The notes: generated by a model from the letters alone, not told the origin. Counted from the stretch's first letter, positions 18,734-31,677 are shown. The stretch: 64,000 nucleotides of DNA from Parietaria judaica (GCA_954871525.1 OX940868.1:24733056-24797055); one strand, 5' to 3'. Program-made: numbers and translations.

Positions 18734-21063
18734 GAATTTTATAGAGCTATACACAAAATAAAGATTATTAGTATATAAGTGTATATATATACTATATGAA
18801 GACCAATTATTGAATTTGTACTAAAGTTTCTACTAAAAATGATGTGTTTTTGGCGAAATACAGTAATGAGGACGCGGGAGGCCGGTAGGCATAAAAACGG
18901 CTTTTCGGGTTTACCCTTCTAGTTCTGCATTTAGTCGGGGTGCTTCCACTGTTACTGATGTCCTCTTCAAGTTAGAAATAATTATTTTATATTTTAGTTT
19001 TAATAATATAACTATATTTGGAATATTTGGAATTTTATGACACTTGATTTTTAGATACAAAAATTTATTGGAGTTTTTTATATTTTCAGTTTTAATTTTT
19101 ACCTTTTTAAGCATATTTTAGAGTATAGTAAAACTTTTATATATTTTAATATTGGGTCTGCTAAAATTTATTGTATTATCAAACTATTAATATATTGTAA
19201 ACAAAATACATAATTCGAAGAAATTACTGAAATGAGTTTGTTTCATGTAATAGTGCAACTTTCGTGTCAATCACTTTGAATTATTTTATTTTATTTTTAT
19301 TTTTGTTAAATCACGAAAATACAAGACTGGCCTTATTAATGTTATGCGGAAGATTAGAGTTGAAGTTGAAGGAGACATAAATTTCAAGAATAAGCAAATA
19401 GCTTCACAATCATATTTTATAAACAATACTTATTAGCAATTTTACTTTGTCAATTTTTTTTTATACTTGCGATAGTTTCTTAAGTAGCCATGCAATGAAA
19501 TATTTTATTTATAGTAATTTTATAACTATACATGTAATATATATATTTTTTATTAAATTACTAATTTATATATCAGTTGGGACCTATATACTTCTAAAAA
19601 AATATTTGCTTATAAATTTAGCGAATTATTAATTTAGCTAGTTAGGCCTGAACCAAGAATGGACAAAATTATTATTTAATCAAAATTATTAATTTATTGA
19701 GTATTAATTTATCGAGGTTCTACTATATATATATAAATAATATAATAGTCATCATACCAAATTTACGGTGTTTTACGATAAATCGTCACTAATTCTAGAA
19801 AATATGCTTCAATAATTAGTTGGTAAACACATCTTGAGAGTTTGAGAGTTCAAGTTGTGAAATTGTCCTTTTCATGTTGTTAATTTTAAAGCAATTAGGC
19901 TTATTGACTCCTCCATTATCAACTATCAAGTATGTATTGATTTGGCCTTTCTAATTTGAAATTAGTCAAAACAACCCGTTGATCATTAAGATATTTGTAT
20001 GAATTTGGTCCCTACCGTGTTCAAAAGTGTTAAATTTAACTGAAATTTTTAAAGAAATCATATACTGGGAGTAATTTTAGAAATATTAAATTATTTTTAA
20101 TATTCATAATTTATAATAATAAATAATTGAAATTATCAATTCGGATTTTCAATTTACCCGTAAAATATAATTTTTTGGGATTTAATTGATCATTTGAAAG
20201 ATAAAACTTACTCCTCGCTCCTTCTCAATAAATTTTAATATTTAATATGGCATAAATACTTAATTACTATTAACGATATAAATATTTAAGTTACTATTAT
20301 TTACTAGCGTCATAAGTACTTAATTTATTACTATATGCATAATATCGAGTCTCTTTATTCTCTTTTATGAACGGATATATTGATGTACCGACATCAATAT
20401 ATATATATATATATATAATTATACTAACCTAAGAAGAAAGAAAGATGCAATCGGCTAGATGTTAGAGCATACAATTCCCCAATCGCCCATGAAATGCCTA
20501 ACTTTCTGAATTATTATTCTCCTCATTGTCCTTAATCTTTTCTTTATTGGCTTCCTATTGCAATAATTTATTTTTTTGACCTTCAATATATTCGGAAATT
20601 TCAAAATCTACTTTTTTTGGTCTGCTTAGCATAATAACGCGCATTCATCATTCATGTATCAATTCTATGCATTCATTTCATTACTATTTCCCAATGAATT
20701 GTTATTACTCTACGCTCTCCAAAATATTCTCAACAAAAAAAGTTGCAATATCGAATAAATTAGTCTCATTTCCTCTCTCACCAAATCAAACAAAATAACC
20801 ACTCTTTTATGACATAAATATGAATTTGGCCTTTCTGCTCCAAAATATATCTTTTGTTAATGACTTTGTGTATATACGGCCATTTAACAGTCGATAAAAA
20901 AATATATAATTTAATTTAAAAAGAAACAAAAAATTTAGTACAATTTTTTTTAAAAATTTTGAAGTCATTTAATTATTTTAGTTGACAGTTATCATAAAAG
21001 ATGCGTCATTTCTACTATTTCTAGAATAAATGGGCGAAATCCGCATATGGATATGGGTAACTC
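18734..21063. other. Intergenic stretch, no gene seen
   Basis: AT-rich DNA with a short GC-richer patch (about 18870-18970) that might be a decayed coding fragment, and a TA microsatellite near 20396-20417. No gene or clear element ends. It ends with GGTAACTC, the left target duplication of the next element. Confidence 0.5.
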
Positions 21064-21392
21064 CAGAGCCGGCCTGATAGGTGGGCGAGTTGGGCGACCG
21101 CTCAAGGTCCCCAATATTTAAAGGCCCCCAATATTATATAATTTGGAAGAATGCTTATAAGATCAAATGAAAGAGGCCTCGTTGTTTGTGTTGTAAGTTA
21201 TGCAACTTGAAAAATCAAGAACAATAACATACTTAATACAAAAATCAAGAAAAAAAATATATTTCGTGGAGCAACAATAAATATTGTATTTAAGCATAGT
21301 ACGTTGTGTCAAGTATATTATTATTAAGAAATTAAAAAAGACCTCGTTTTAACTTTTCGCCCAAGGCCCCCGAAAATATTGGGCCGGCTCTC
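21064..21392. mobile_element. hAT-type MITE (329 bp)
   Basis: Left end CAGAGCCGGCC; right end, reverse complemented, GAGAGCCGGCC. The 8-bp flanks GGTAACTC (21056-21063) and GCTAACTC (21393-21400) match at 7 of 8 positions. The length and lack of an ORF fit a non-autonomous hAT. It ends about 360 bp upstream of BBE4. Confidence 0.75.
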
Positions 21393-21667
21393 GCTAACTC
21401 TTATAGTGAAAAAAAAAACCAACAAAAGTGCTAAAATAATAAGAATAAAAATATCTTCTCCGTGATTTTCGCTCAATCTATAGACAATCGCTCACTCGCC
21501 AAATGACAAACAAACACCTTAGATTTTAATCTCTGCTTGTTCTCCATGTTTGTTTGAAATGTAAGGTCCGAAAATGGCAAAGGAAATCACAGATCGATTA
21601 CTATTTATTTCTTCACCAAATCAATCCATACCCTCAACGGTTTACTAAAAAAACCGCCTGAATTACA

Positions 21668-21683
21668 TATATATGTATATATT
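21668..21683 (+). promoter_or_regulatory. Putative TATA region of BBE4
   Basis: TATATATGTATATATT lies about 75-85 bp upstream of the BBE4 ATG at 21754, a usual distance for a plant core promoter with a short leader. Assigned by position and composition only. Confidence 0.4.
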
Positions 21684-21753
21684 GCACATACATACACACA
21701 CATTCCTTCCTCATACAATTCTCACCAGACCGGCGTTCCTATAGGCCCGGAAA

Positions 21754-23352
21754 ATGATTCCTCTGGCTTTCCTCGTCCTCGTTCTCCACGTCGCTTCTTC
21801 GCCGTCCTTGGCGTTGCAGGATTCGACGTTCAACACCTTCGTGCAGTGCATCCAAAACCGCACCAAAGACCCGAAAATCTCCAGCATTGTGTTCTCCCAG
21901 GCGAACCCGGCTTACACGTCGGTCCTGAGGGCGTACATTCGCAATGCTAGGTTCAACACCACGGCTACCAAGAAGCCGCTCCTCATCGTCACGCCCACCA
22001 CCGAGGCTCAGGTGGGGCCGGCCGTGCTCTGCGCTAAGGAGCAAGGCCTGCGCCTGAAGTCCCGCAGCGGCGGGCACGACTATGCCGGCGTCTCGTACAC
22101 GTCGGATGTGCCGTTTCTCATCCTGGACATGTTCAACCTGAGGACGGTGACCGTGGATGTGGCCGATCAGTCAGCGTGGATACAGGCTGGCGCGACGCTC
22201 GGCGAGCTCTACCACAATATCTGGATGAAGAGCAAGGTGCTTGGATTTCCCGCGGGAATCTGTCCCACGGTTGGGGCCGGTGGACACATCAGCGGGGGTG
22301 GGTACGGGAGCATGATTAGGAAGTACGGTCTTGCGGTAGACCACGTTATCGACGCGAGGATCGTAGACGCGAAGGGGAACATTTTGGACAGGAAGGCAAT
22401 GGGGGAGGATCTCTTCTGGGCGATCCGAGGAGGAGGCGGAGCGAGCTTCGGCGTCATCTTGGCCTACAAGCTGAAACTCGTTCCCGTCCCCGACACCGTC
22501 ACCGTCTTCGAAGCGGAGAGGTCCTATGACGAGGATCCTGACATGACCGACGTCGTCCACCAATGGCAGACGGCGGCAACGACTACCAATGACGGGATTT
22601 TCATGAGGATGCTGATCCAGCCGATCACGTCCAATGTCACTAAGGGACAGAAGACGGCGAGGATCACCATCATCGCGCTCTACCTCGGGAAGGCGGACGA
22701 ACTGGTCTCGATCTTGGCTAAGGATTTCCCGCTTCTAAAGCTCAAGAAGGAGAATACAACCGAGATGAGCTGGATCGAATCCGTCCTCTGGTGGGCCAAC
22801 TTCGACAAGGGAACCTCGCCCGACGTGCTGCTCGACCGCAGGCCCGACTCCGCCATCTTCGGGTACCGGAAGTCCGACTACGTGCAGACCCCGATCACGA
22901 AAGACGGGCTGCAATGGCTGTGGAAGAAGATAATCGAGTTGGGGAAAGTGGGGCTGGTGTTCAACCCCTACGGCGGGAGGATGAACCAGGTCGCGTCCGA
23001 CGCGACGCCGTTCCCGCACCGGGCAGGGAACCTGTTCAAGGTGCAGTACTCCATCAGCTGGAGGGAGCCTGGGCCCGAGGCCGAGCTGAACGCCACGACC
23101 CAGATCCGGAGGCTGTACAGCTACATGACGCCGTTCGTGTCGAAGGCGAGGAGCGCGTTTTTGAACTACCGGGACGTGGACATCGGCGTGAACCACTTCG
23201 GGGCGAACAGCTACGAGGAGGGGAAGGTGTACGGCGTGAAGTACTTCGGGCCGGAGAACTTCAACAGGCTGGTGAGCATCAAGTCCGTGGTTGATTCGGA
23301 GAACTTCTTCAAGAGCGAACAGAGCATTCCCGTTCTCCCCAAGAAGGCTTAG
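21754..23352 (+). CDS. BBE4: BBE-like FAD-linked oxidase, full set of catalytic residues
   Basis: Intronless 532-residue enzyme. Residues 1-20 (MIPLAFLVLVLHVASSPSLA) form a clear signal peptide. The FAD domain has RSGGHDYAGVSY (His108, Tyr110) and PAGICPTVGAGGHISGGGYG (Cys170, Val173, Tyr184), so bicovalent FAD and an oxygen-accepting gatekeeper are expected. The C-terminal domain has NLFKVQYSISW (Lys and Gln) and NYRDVDIGVN. Codon use is the most GC-rich of the cluster, with nearly all third positions G or C over long runs, against very AT-rich flanks. Sequence outside the motifs is closer to BBE5 and BBE6 than to BBE1 or BBE7. Role by family: oxidation of a small molecule or carbohydrate in the secretory pathway or wall; the actual substrate is not known. 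Confidence 0.95.
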   Translation: MIPLAFLVLVLHVASSPSLALQDSTFNTFVQCIQNRTKDPKISSIVFSQANPAYTSVLRAYIRNARFNTTATKKPLLIVTPTTEAQVGPAVLCAKEQGLRLKSRSGGHDYAGVSYTSDVPFLILDMFNLRTVTVDVADQSAWIQAGATLGELYHNIWMKSKVLGFPAGICPTVGAGGHISGGGYGSMIRKYGLAVDHVIDARIVDAKGNILDRKAMGEDLFWAIRGGGGASFGVILAYKLKLVPVPDTVTVFEAERSYDEDPDMTDVVHQWQTAATTTNDGIFMRMLIQPITSNVTKGQKTARITIIALYLGKADELVSILAKDFPLLKLKKENTTEMSWIESVLWWANFDKGTSPDVLLDRRPDSAIFGYRKSDYVQTPITKDGLQWLWKKIIELGKVGLVFNPYGGRMNQVASDATPFPHRAGNLFKVQYSISWREPGPEAELNATTQIRRLYSYMTPFVSKARSAFLNYRDVDIGVNHFGANSYEEGKVYGVKYFGPENFNRLVSIKSVVDSENFFKSEQSIPVLPKKA

Positions 23353-24944
23353 TAATAAAACTTTTTGATTGTAGTCACGTGCGTGTGCGTGTGCGGGTCG
23401 ATCACGTGGCGCTCATATAATTTCTATTCGGTACACATCACTTGGTGATTTATGCCTTGGAGACCAATTACAATTTGGTAGCTTTGTGAGATGAATTGCA
23501 TTTGCATTATCAAGTGGACCCCTTGGCTTTTTTGACAAGAGCAAAATTCAATTCCTATCCTATGGCAATTTAGACGGACCCCACCTACCTTACAATAATA
23601 TATTCTATGTTCCCCATTTAACTATTTTGGACATCTCATCTCATACTTTTGTTTCTATGCTTTTTACTTTTCACTTCGTAAATTGATTATATATTTTTTA
23701 TGCAGTCCTTTTGTTGGTTTTAAGAGAATCTTAAGTTTTGGGTTATGAAATGTAAGGGTAAAATGTTCAAACGGGGAGCTAAATTAGAGACTAATTAAAC
23801 AAAAATATATGTTGTTTATATTATTGTGCGACGGCTTCTATTTATATTTAGCTATATGTGTCAATTTGTTCTTGTTTTGAATGATATATCATTAACTGTA
23901 TGAGTAGTGTGTATCTAGTTAGAGATATTATGCATTTATAGCACGAATTCCCAGTATCCTCGATCAATGAAATGATTGAGTCGAATTTCTTGACGATTGC
24001 TGGTAAAATATTTAGAGTCTATAATAGAAAAAGATAATTACTCGTGATTTATATCTGGCTTCGGTCTTGTGAAAGTCAGACGTCGACGAAGTTTCGATTC
24101 AAGACCGATAAGCAAATTCACGCCTTCGCTCTCGTGAAAGTGAGCCGTCGAGGTTTAAATCGATTGCACCTAATACTATAGATACGAGTCTTTGACATTA
24201 AAGTTGATGTTCTAGTATCACTCTTACAAACGCTCGTTGATTCCATATTATGGTTCTCTATATCCATATTTTTCTCTCTAAAACAGGGTATTGATGTCAT
24301 TGTGAAGTACAATGGTTCTACTTTCAAACCAAACGGTGTTAAATTCTCATGTTTTTTTATGTAGGACTTAGCATGCCTCTCAAGATGAGGACTCACTTTA
24401 GGCTATATATTTTTTTTTTTTTTTAAAAGACCTATGCTCGTTTGATCTTAATGGACTCTGATACCATGAAAAATATCACGGGATTCCACCTTAAAATCAA
24501 TTTGCAATAAAGGAAGTAAACTATGACCTAAACTCTTGTCGTATTCCATAACTTATGTCGTTAGATAAAACAATGTTTTATTTTGACTATAGCCACTGTT
24601 GTATTTTGTTTCACCAATCATATTCTGTTTAGCTAAGGTGTCGTTCAAAATGCTATTTCACTTATGTTAATGTGTCGTTCTATTGTATATGTTGTTAAAT
24701 TGTCGTTTTGTCATTCCTGTTATTTTCCTATAATCTATCATGCTTACCATGTTTGCTAATCCTATCGTTTTTAAGTGATTCGACTATTTCTGTGTCAATA
24801 TAAATGTCGAGATCACTATCAGTTTAAGTGATTAGTTAGGTGTTGATGATTGATATTTTAAGAACGTATGAGTTTTGGGGGTTGAGTATAGTATTTAAAG
24901 AAGAGAATCGAAGAAAACTTTATACTTGGAGGAAACGTGAGGAT
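23353..24944. other. Intergenic stretch after BBE4, no gene seen
   Basis: BBE4 3' flank, then AT-rich sequence. ORF-like frames here (for example 24118-24396, minus) have no recognisable motif. Confidence 0.5.
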
Positions 24945-27458
24945 TGTGAGGAATTTTGCCTTAATTTTCAAATAAAAAACGATATATCAATAAACGAAAT
25001 TAAAAATTGACACCCGAATCGGAGTAGTTCACTCATAGTGTAGGAGGTACATGTTGGATCTCTCGGTATCGATCTGATCCTTCGTTACACAATCTCAGCT
25101 AACCGATCTAAATTGATAAAGGCTGTATAACAAATATTTTACTGTGGAATAATTAACATTATCTGATTAAGTGAATGCGTAGAATAGACTTTGTTCTCAA
25201 TGAGTTCAACCTGAAATTGTGTCCCATACCACAATCTCCATTATTCTATCCGGTTTACAAAATCTAATGATTAATTAACTGGTCCTGATCTTAATTCGAT
25301 TTTAATCAAGCAAATAATTAATTCAATCTTAGTATGATTTTCTTATTGGGTTTGAGAAAATAGATAATTATCTAATCAATAAATAAACGTGTACCTTAAT
25401 TCTGATGTCGTCGCTGCGACTTCTAATTCTGAGAAGCTTCTGCGATTTTTTTTGTGCTGAATTCTCCTAATAGCCTTCCGATGTATGCGCCGGAGTTAGA
25501 CCGCCACGACGTGTGGGCTCCAAGATGATTACGAATTCCTTAGGCCTGACCGGAATCGAATTCTCTCTCTGGCACTGATCATAAAAATCGCAGAGAGAGG
25601 GGGAGAGAGAAGGAGAATTTCGAATTTATGGATTTTCAAGGTTATGTTTTATGGTTTCAGGTCTAGCCTATCTATAGGTGTCAACCAAATCTTAACCACC
25701 TGGAGATATTTACTCATTATCTTAAAAGATATTGAATAATATCAAATTTTTCAAGAAAGATTTAAATCTAAAGATAAGATAACAAATCTTTTCTAGAATC
25801 AAATCTTCCAAGATTTATATCTACCTTATTTTTGAAGTAATATATATAATTATATATTATTTTGATTTCGAAAATAATATTAAATTCAAAAATCAAATTT
25901 ACAGTTAAACTAGAAATCAAATATAAATCTTTTTAATTATAATTAATTATTAATAAATATTAATAATTAAATCCAATAATTAAAATTATATTTATTAATT
26001 AAATACCCTTGATATAAATCCTGTATTGAATTTATTATTAAATTCGCAGCCCTAAACGTACCCTAATCCGGGTTTTTCCCGGATTACCGTTTTGGCCATA
26101 ACTTTCTCTTTGTACATCAGAATGATGCGATTCAAATGATAAATCTTAGAATTTGTTTTCCCACAATAGTGTGATTGTCCAGGGACCGAATCCCAATTTA
26201 TTAATTCTAACTTCCCGGACTGTACCAAAATTTAGGTACTTTTGCCATTTAGGATAAATAGAAATTTTGTGACATAAGTCTCGTATCTATTCTAATTGGA
26301 TCCACCCCATATTCAGTATGTGAATATTTAATGCGGTTTCACTCTTGTGGAGTTACAAAGAGGACTAATGGACATATTATTTAAGCTTAGGTGAAATGAA
26401 GATATTTCACCAAACTTCGGTTACATTCCACTATAGCCCAAAGTTGAATACACTCTCGAATAATAATATTAATATATTCATGACACAGTATTCCATTGAT
26501 TCAATCAAATTTTGGTTCACTCAGTCTTCGTGATTATTATAATTCTCATCAAATGGGTACTAGCTGTCGTATTGCCCTTCTGATGACAATTTCTTTATCT
26601 TATGAATCTTACAATCTACTCACGCATTGGTTTATTAAGTCAACGAGATGTACATGAGCACTTGTTTGTTTCTTTAGAATCATAATAAAGAAAATCATAC
26701 ACTTGTTATCGATATCTACATTTTGTAACCTATCACGGTTAACCTTCTGATCTCATGATGAAAGTGATTAAGAATACCGGCATATTCTGTAACGATCAAA
26801 TCAAAGACCAATTCAGTTGAGCCGTATAAGTTCATGATGCTCAGGACATCAACCAAATCCATCTGATCATCTTTGCGACTTATTCTTACTTTCATCAGTG
26901 ATGGTTACTGGATGCTTTCGGGTGTTACGTCTGTCCATCCAGTATGGAGACACTCCAATACCTAGTGACTCTCAAAGGTGCAGCACCAGCACCTGATCCG
27001 GTAAAAGATCATCATCTATAGTGATTTGAGTTCACTAATGAATTTTACCAATTAGAAATTCCCACATACTAATCTAGCCACGGATAACTTTTAAGTTCTT
27101 AACTTATGCACGTCAAACCTCCTCACACAATAGACTATGTATGATGACATTGCATAATTGTAAATTGTTTATAGAAGTTTGGGATGAAACATTAATTTTA
27201 CAGTATCTCACGATGAAACTATAAAAGACTATCATTAATAAGTTGTATATCTTTAATAGGAATGACATCCATCTTCTTAGTGAAATGGGATTAGCATATG
27301 AATAGTGGGCATATTAAAATGTGTCCAACAGTGCGTCCATTTGCCGCCTGTAAATCTCGATCAACATCCATCTTCTTGGAGTTTCTGGTCGATCAGCTTG
27401 ACTGCTCTGCGTCGGGTCTCGGTAGTGTTTCAGTGTAGATTAGGTTTCACACTCAACA
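24945..27458 (-). mobile_element. Reverse-orientation solo LTR (same family as 15161-15606), split by a later insertion
   Basis: The left part (24945-25051, about 107 bp) and right part (27331-27458, about 128 bp) together align with the reverse complement of the LTR at 15161-15606. Shared blocks include CGATA..AATAAACGAAATT, AGAGGTAC / GTCCAYTTG and AGCTTGACTGC, and the end TTTCACACTCAACA. A segment of about 200 bp present in the other copy is missing here. The two parts are separated by the 2.28-kb element at 25052-27330. Confidence 0.6.
25052..27330 (-). mobile_element. LTR-like element (2.28 kb) nested in an older solo LTR
   Basis: It starts TGTTGGATCTCTCGG and ends ATGTGTCCAACA, so it has the TGTTGGA...TCCAACA inverted ends typical of LTRs. 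It interrupts the older LTR exactly. The flanks GTACA and GTGCG agree at 3 of 5 positions and the differences are transitions, so they may be a decayed target duplication. No gag or pol frame is visible. It could be a long solo LTR or a large non-coding derivative. Orientation is a guess. Confidence 0.45.
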
Positions 27459-27560
27459 CATGTCTTTATTCAGTAGACAAAAAAATATAATTGGTATCGA
27501 ATATAGAAAGAAAACGTATAGAATAATTAAATATAACGTTAATGACTGCGAAAATAATCA

Positions 27561-27955
27561 AAGTTTGATCAAAGAATCCCTCGTGTACCCAAAGTTAAAA
27601 TATAGCGGCAAAAGTATCCAAAGTCGTATTTGGGGCGTTGACCACTCCATTCTCGTAACGCAGTTAACTTACCCATGGCCAGAAACGTGGGTTGCTAACA
27701 TAGCAATTTTTTGCCATGTGGACGAGCCCAATTAAGGGTTCAATTCGTTGTTTTGTCGTAAACGAGGCTGATGTTGGCTCGTTTACATGACAAAAAATTA
27801 TTATGCCATCAACCCACGTTTGTCCACGTTGCCAGAGTTAACGTGTAAGTTAACTGCGTTACGAGAATAGAGTGATCATCGCTCTAAATGTGACTCCGGG
27901 TACTTTAGCCACTACTTTAGACTTTAGGTACACGAGGGGTTCTTTGACTAAAATT
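27561..27955. mobile_element. Foldback MITE (about 395 bp)
   Basis: Long inverted arms. Left: TTTGATCAAAGAATCCCTCG, GTGTACCC, and CATTCTCGTAACGCAGTTAA. Right, reverse complemented: TTTTAGTCAAAGAACCCCTC, GTGTACC, and CTATTCTCGTAACGCAGTTA. The arms meet around a TGTCGTAAACGAG / CTCGTTTACATGACA core. No ORF. It would fold into one long hairpin if transcribed. Confidence 0.7.
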
Positions 27956-29024
27956 TTGGTATTTGTGCTGTTATTAACTCTTAAATATAATATATTATTT
28001 ATTAATCCCTTTTAAATTGCAATTTAATTTGTGGAGTTAAAAGAAAACGGCCAAACCTTCGTGTCGGTCGTTAATCGTAATCTTCTATTGTCCAGTCGCA
28101 ATCCAGCTCCCCACTATTTGTGTCTCTTTCTCTCTTATCTTCTTTTGACTAATCATGTTCATGTTTAATCTTTGAGTTAATACTTTTTGGTCAACAATCT
28201 AGAAGCCAATTTTTTCCCACATATTAAAGTTGACTTTATTTCTTCTATGTAAGGATCAACATTTTCGCCCGGAGTAAGTGTATAATAAAAAGCGGGATCT
28301 AAATTACTTTTTCGGTTTTTAAAACAATTTAGATTTTTATATATTCACTCATCATACCACATGGGATATTGGATGCCATTAAAGACTTAGTAATTATTAT
28401 TATTGATTAAAACTTAAAATTGGGAAAAGGAATTCAATCACGACTTTAAAAGTGGCTACGTACTGGATAGCTAGTCATCAATAAGAGCATTGATGATATA
28501 AACAAATAAAAATAAGATCATTATAAAAATGATTGGCGATCATTTTGTTTATCTGTTAGTGCTGCTTAATTATTAGGAAGGACCAAGGTTTTAAATACCG
28601 CTTGCTGATGTCGTTTCGCTCTTTTAATTTTACGGATATATCGCTTGTCGATGTGTATCTCATAGGTAAGTCGATGGATATGTCGATGGATATATCGTTT
28701 CGCATATCCTTGAAAAAAGATTTTCGTTGGGCATGCCGATGGATATTCGAGAAATTTAATACATTGGGAGGGACAATGATCAATTATATTTTGTTAGAAT
28801 CAAATTCCATCAATTGAGATAGTTTTTAATTAAAAACTAAAAAAAATCCTATTTTCGAAGTACAGAAATCGTTGTTAGAAATAGATTTTAAGACAAATTT
28901 GGGACTCGAAAAAGGTAAGACTTATTTGCGGTTATATAAATCGCCTATCATAAGTTTAAGTTCTTTCCGTTGAACTTGATGAAAAATCGGATCTTTAAAA
29001 ATAAAATGGTTTTTTTAAGAACTA
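27956..29024. other. Intergenic stretch, no gene seen
   Basis: AT-rich sequence. At 28600-28760 a degenerate CGATGGATAT repeat recurs a few times. No gene. Confidence 0.5.
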
Positions 29025-31048
29025 ATGTTATTTCCTCCTCCATCTGGCGTTCGTTGAAATCTTATTTCTCGTTGGTCGCAAATAATGTGGTTTGGTTGAT
29101 ACATAATCAGTGAAATAAGAACTTTTGGCTCGATAATTGGTTACATCCTTGTGTAGCGGATAGAGAAAATATTCCTTTGCAAGATAGAACCAATCTCACG
29201 ACTAAAGTATCTGATTACCGAGTTGATGATAGTTGGAATTTGCCCCTAAGCTTGTCGATCACACTCTCAGACGAAATAAAGAATTACATATTTATCGAGG
29301 ATATAGATGATGTGTGTGTTTGGAAACCCCAAAATGATGGTAAGTTCTCGGTGAAATCCATGTACAATATATTTTTCTCTAACCATAATTTGTTTCCTTA
29401 GTGGCAAAAGTTTTATGGAAAGAATTTCTTCCGCCATCGAGGTATGTTACTTGTTCGAGAGCTCTCTTCGGTTACCTTCCAACAGAGCTAATGTTGCAAA
29501 TAATGTGTGTCGTTTATGCCATAACCACGTGGAAGACTTTTGACCATTTATTTATTCATTGCAATTTTGCGGGTTTGGTTTGGGCTGCTATTTCTGGTAT
29601 TTTTTCGTAAACCTATTAACAAAGGAGGGTCGCTAGCGTTGTTGCTTTCCGACGCCGCCTCTATTAATCTGAACCCTCAAGTTTTTGCGCTTTGGAATAC
29701 TGCTATTGTTTCGACAATTTGGCTAATTTGGCGCACTAGAAATGCATATGTATTTGATGATGAGATTCCTCACATTCACACTTTTTTGAGACATGTCTGG
29801 CGCCTTATCAAGGAAGCCAATTTCTTCAAGTTGGGGACGGGAGCACTTTGGAGGATCTCAGAGTTTTGAAGATTTTCGGCATTGTGATGCGGGATTTAAT
29901 GTGACCACATTCCTTGCCTTGAACACCACACAACCATTCACGTTCCCAAGCCTCTTTTTGAAGACCGCCATCGACTTTAATATTTACAATATCTAGTTCA
30001 TGTTTCTATGTTCATGTATTTTTAATTTATGTCCTAGTTCATGTACTCCTTGCACTATAAATATGAGTCTGTATGAATGTAATAGATAGTTTTTTTTATG
30101 AATGAAAATTAGAACTTTGAGTTCTTTCCCCCAAAACCGAGAGCCTCGTGAGCGAGCGTCGAGTTTGATACCTAAGAACCGGTATTCATGCGCAAATCAA
30201 CGGTGATTGGATGCCCGGAGTCTAGTATTCGTGCGCGAAGGAGGGTTCTTGGATCGGTATTCGTGCGCCGAATCAACGATCAAGAATGACTATCCCGGTA
30301 ACCTTTATCTTTTATTTTGGTTTTTGATCGATCATCGATCCATGTATTATCCGCTGCATAACATTGACATTTAAGCAAGAGAAGCTCCAAAAATCATTTA
30401 TGTTATATGGTGTTTCCCTCCTACAACATGGTTGAAATGTAACACTGACGGCTCTTCTATGGGAACTTCGGGAGTGGCGGGAGCTGGGGGCATTTTTAGA
30501 ACTGCTCGTGGATTTCCTCATGGCTCGTTCTCTTTCTATATTGAGACCGCGTTTGTGTATGAAGCTGAAGTGATGGCTGCAGTATTTGCGGTGGAAAAGG
30601 CTATGGAATTTCATTGGGATAACTTGTGGCTTGAGTGGGATTCGACATCCGTCGTCCAATTTTTTTAGAAGAAAACGAGTTTGGTTCCATGGAAGCTGCG
30701 AGCTCGCTGGTCCAAATGCATGTGCTATGTGGAAATCATTAATTTCAGAGTATTTCATATCATTCGAGAAGGAAATAGAGTAACTGATGTTTTAGCTAGT
30801 TTTTGTGCTCAAAATTTTGGTTATCATTGATGGCCTTCACACCCGGATTTTACTTCGTCTTTTGTAAACGATGACATTTGTTCGAGAGGGAACTTTAGGT
30901 TTAGATAGTTCTCTTGGATTTTGTTTGTAATCTTGGATATTTTCATTTATATTATTCCGAGCCCCGATTCTTACCTTTCGTTCCTTAGGTTTAGATAGTT
31001 TCTTGGGATTCAAGTTCGCTTAGCGAGATTTCAGACCTCCATCTTTGA

Positions 31049-31050
<2 letters not shown>
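29025..31050 (+). pseudogene. Degenerate plant LINE (L1-type) 3' half: RT C-terminus, zf-RVT and RNase H regions
   Basis: Translated pieces give SSIWRSLKSYFSL, the WKPQNDGKFSVKSMY stretch just before the zinc-finger-like region, IWRTRNAYVFDD, and then the RNase H domain (LKCNTDGSSMGTSGVAGAGGIFR, 30425-30670). Stops and frameshifts break the frame many times, for example around 29400 and 30669, so this is dead. The 3' end runs into a TA microsatellite, as L1 tails often do. A 477-bp solo LTR separates RVLKIFG from the sequence leading to RNase H. Confidence 0.75.
29885..30361 (+). mobile_element. Solo LTR inserted in the LINE (TSD CATTG)
   Basis: The LINE coding sequence breaks after GGCATTG and resumes at CATTGACATTT. 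CATTG at 29880-29884 and 30362-30366 is a perfect 5-bp duplication. The insert begins TGATGCGGG (TG at 29886) and ends CCGCTGCATAA, one base from a canonical CA end. It contains a TATAAATA core near 30057. No internal retroviral region remains. Confidence 0.65.

Positions 31051-31082
<32 letters not shown>
31051..31082. repeat. (TA)n microsatellite at the LINE 3' end
   Basis: About 16 TA units directly after TTTGACTA; probably the expanded tail of the LINE. Confidence 0.85.
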
Positions 31083-31085
<3 letters not shown>

Positions 31086-31677
31086 CGCCTATTTTCTCTT
31101 CATTATCCACCATATATATAATATATAGAGATATGGATCAAGATTTTGTTTATATATATAATTGAATGGACTCCCCACATTAAAGGGTTATAAAATAAGA
31201 GGGCGAGAGAGTACATGAGCGACTTGAGTTAAAACCCGATATATCGGGCTGTTCGGAAGTAAAAGGGATATTCGCAGGAAAACTACCACAAAGTGTGTCA
31301 TTATACGCGGTATATATTAAATTTCTTTTGTCGCAGGAAAACTTCAAAAAACTAAAACATTATTTTGTCGTGAGAAATTTAAAACTTATAATATGATTGT
31401 TTTGAAACTTTTGCAATGATAAAAATAAAAATTAGAACTTATATTAGGACCTTTTTAGGTTTGTAAGAACTTTTGTCGCAACAAAATAAAATTTAGTTTA
31501 ATTTTATTAAAGTACGCTCTATAAAAAAAAGATAGACCGAACATATTTTTATTTATCCTTAGAAACATTAAAAAATTAAACCAAACACAATTTTTATTTT
31601 ATTTTTAAAAAATCAATGCAACAAAATTGGTTAAAATCACATTTTCAAAACATAAATATAAAACAATTCAATAAAAA
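31083..31677. other. Intergenic stretch, no gene seen
   Basis: AT-rich; TCGCAGGAAAACTWC recurs twice near 31273 and 31334. No coding signal. Confidence 0.5.

Noticed and set aside
18890..18970. Possible coding fragment after BBE3 (KRTSVTVEAPRLNAELEG on the minus strand)
   Set aside because: Too short and without a recognisable family; kept only as a note.
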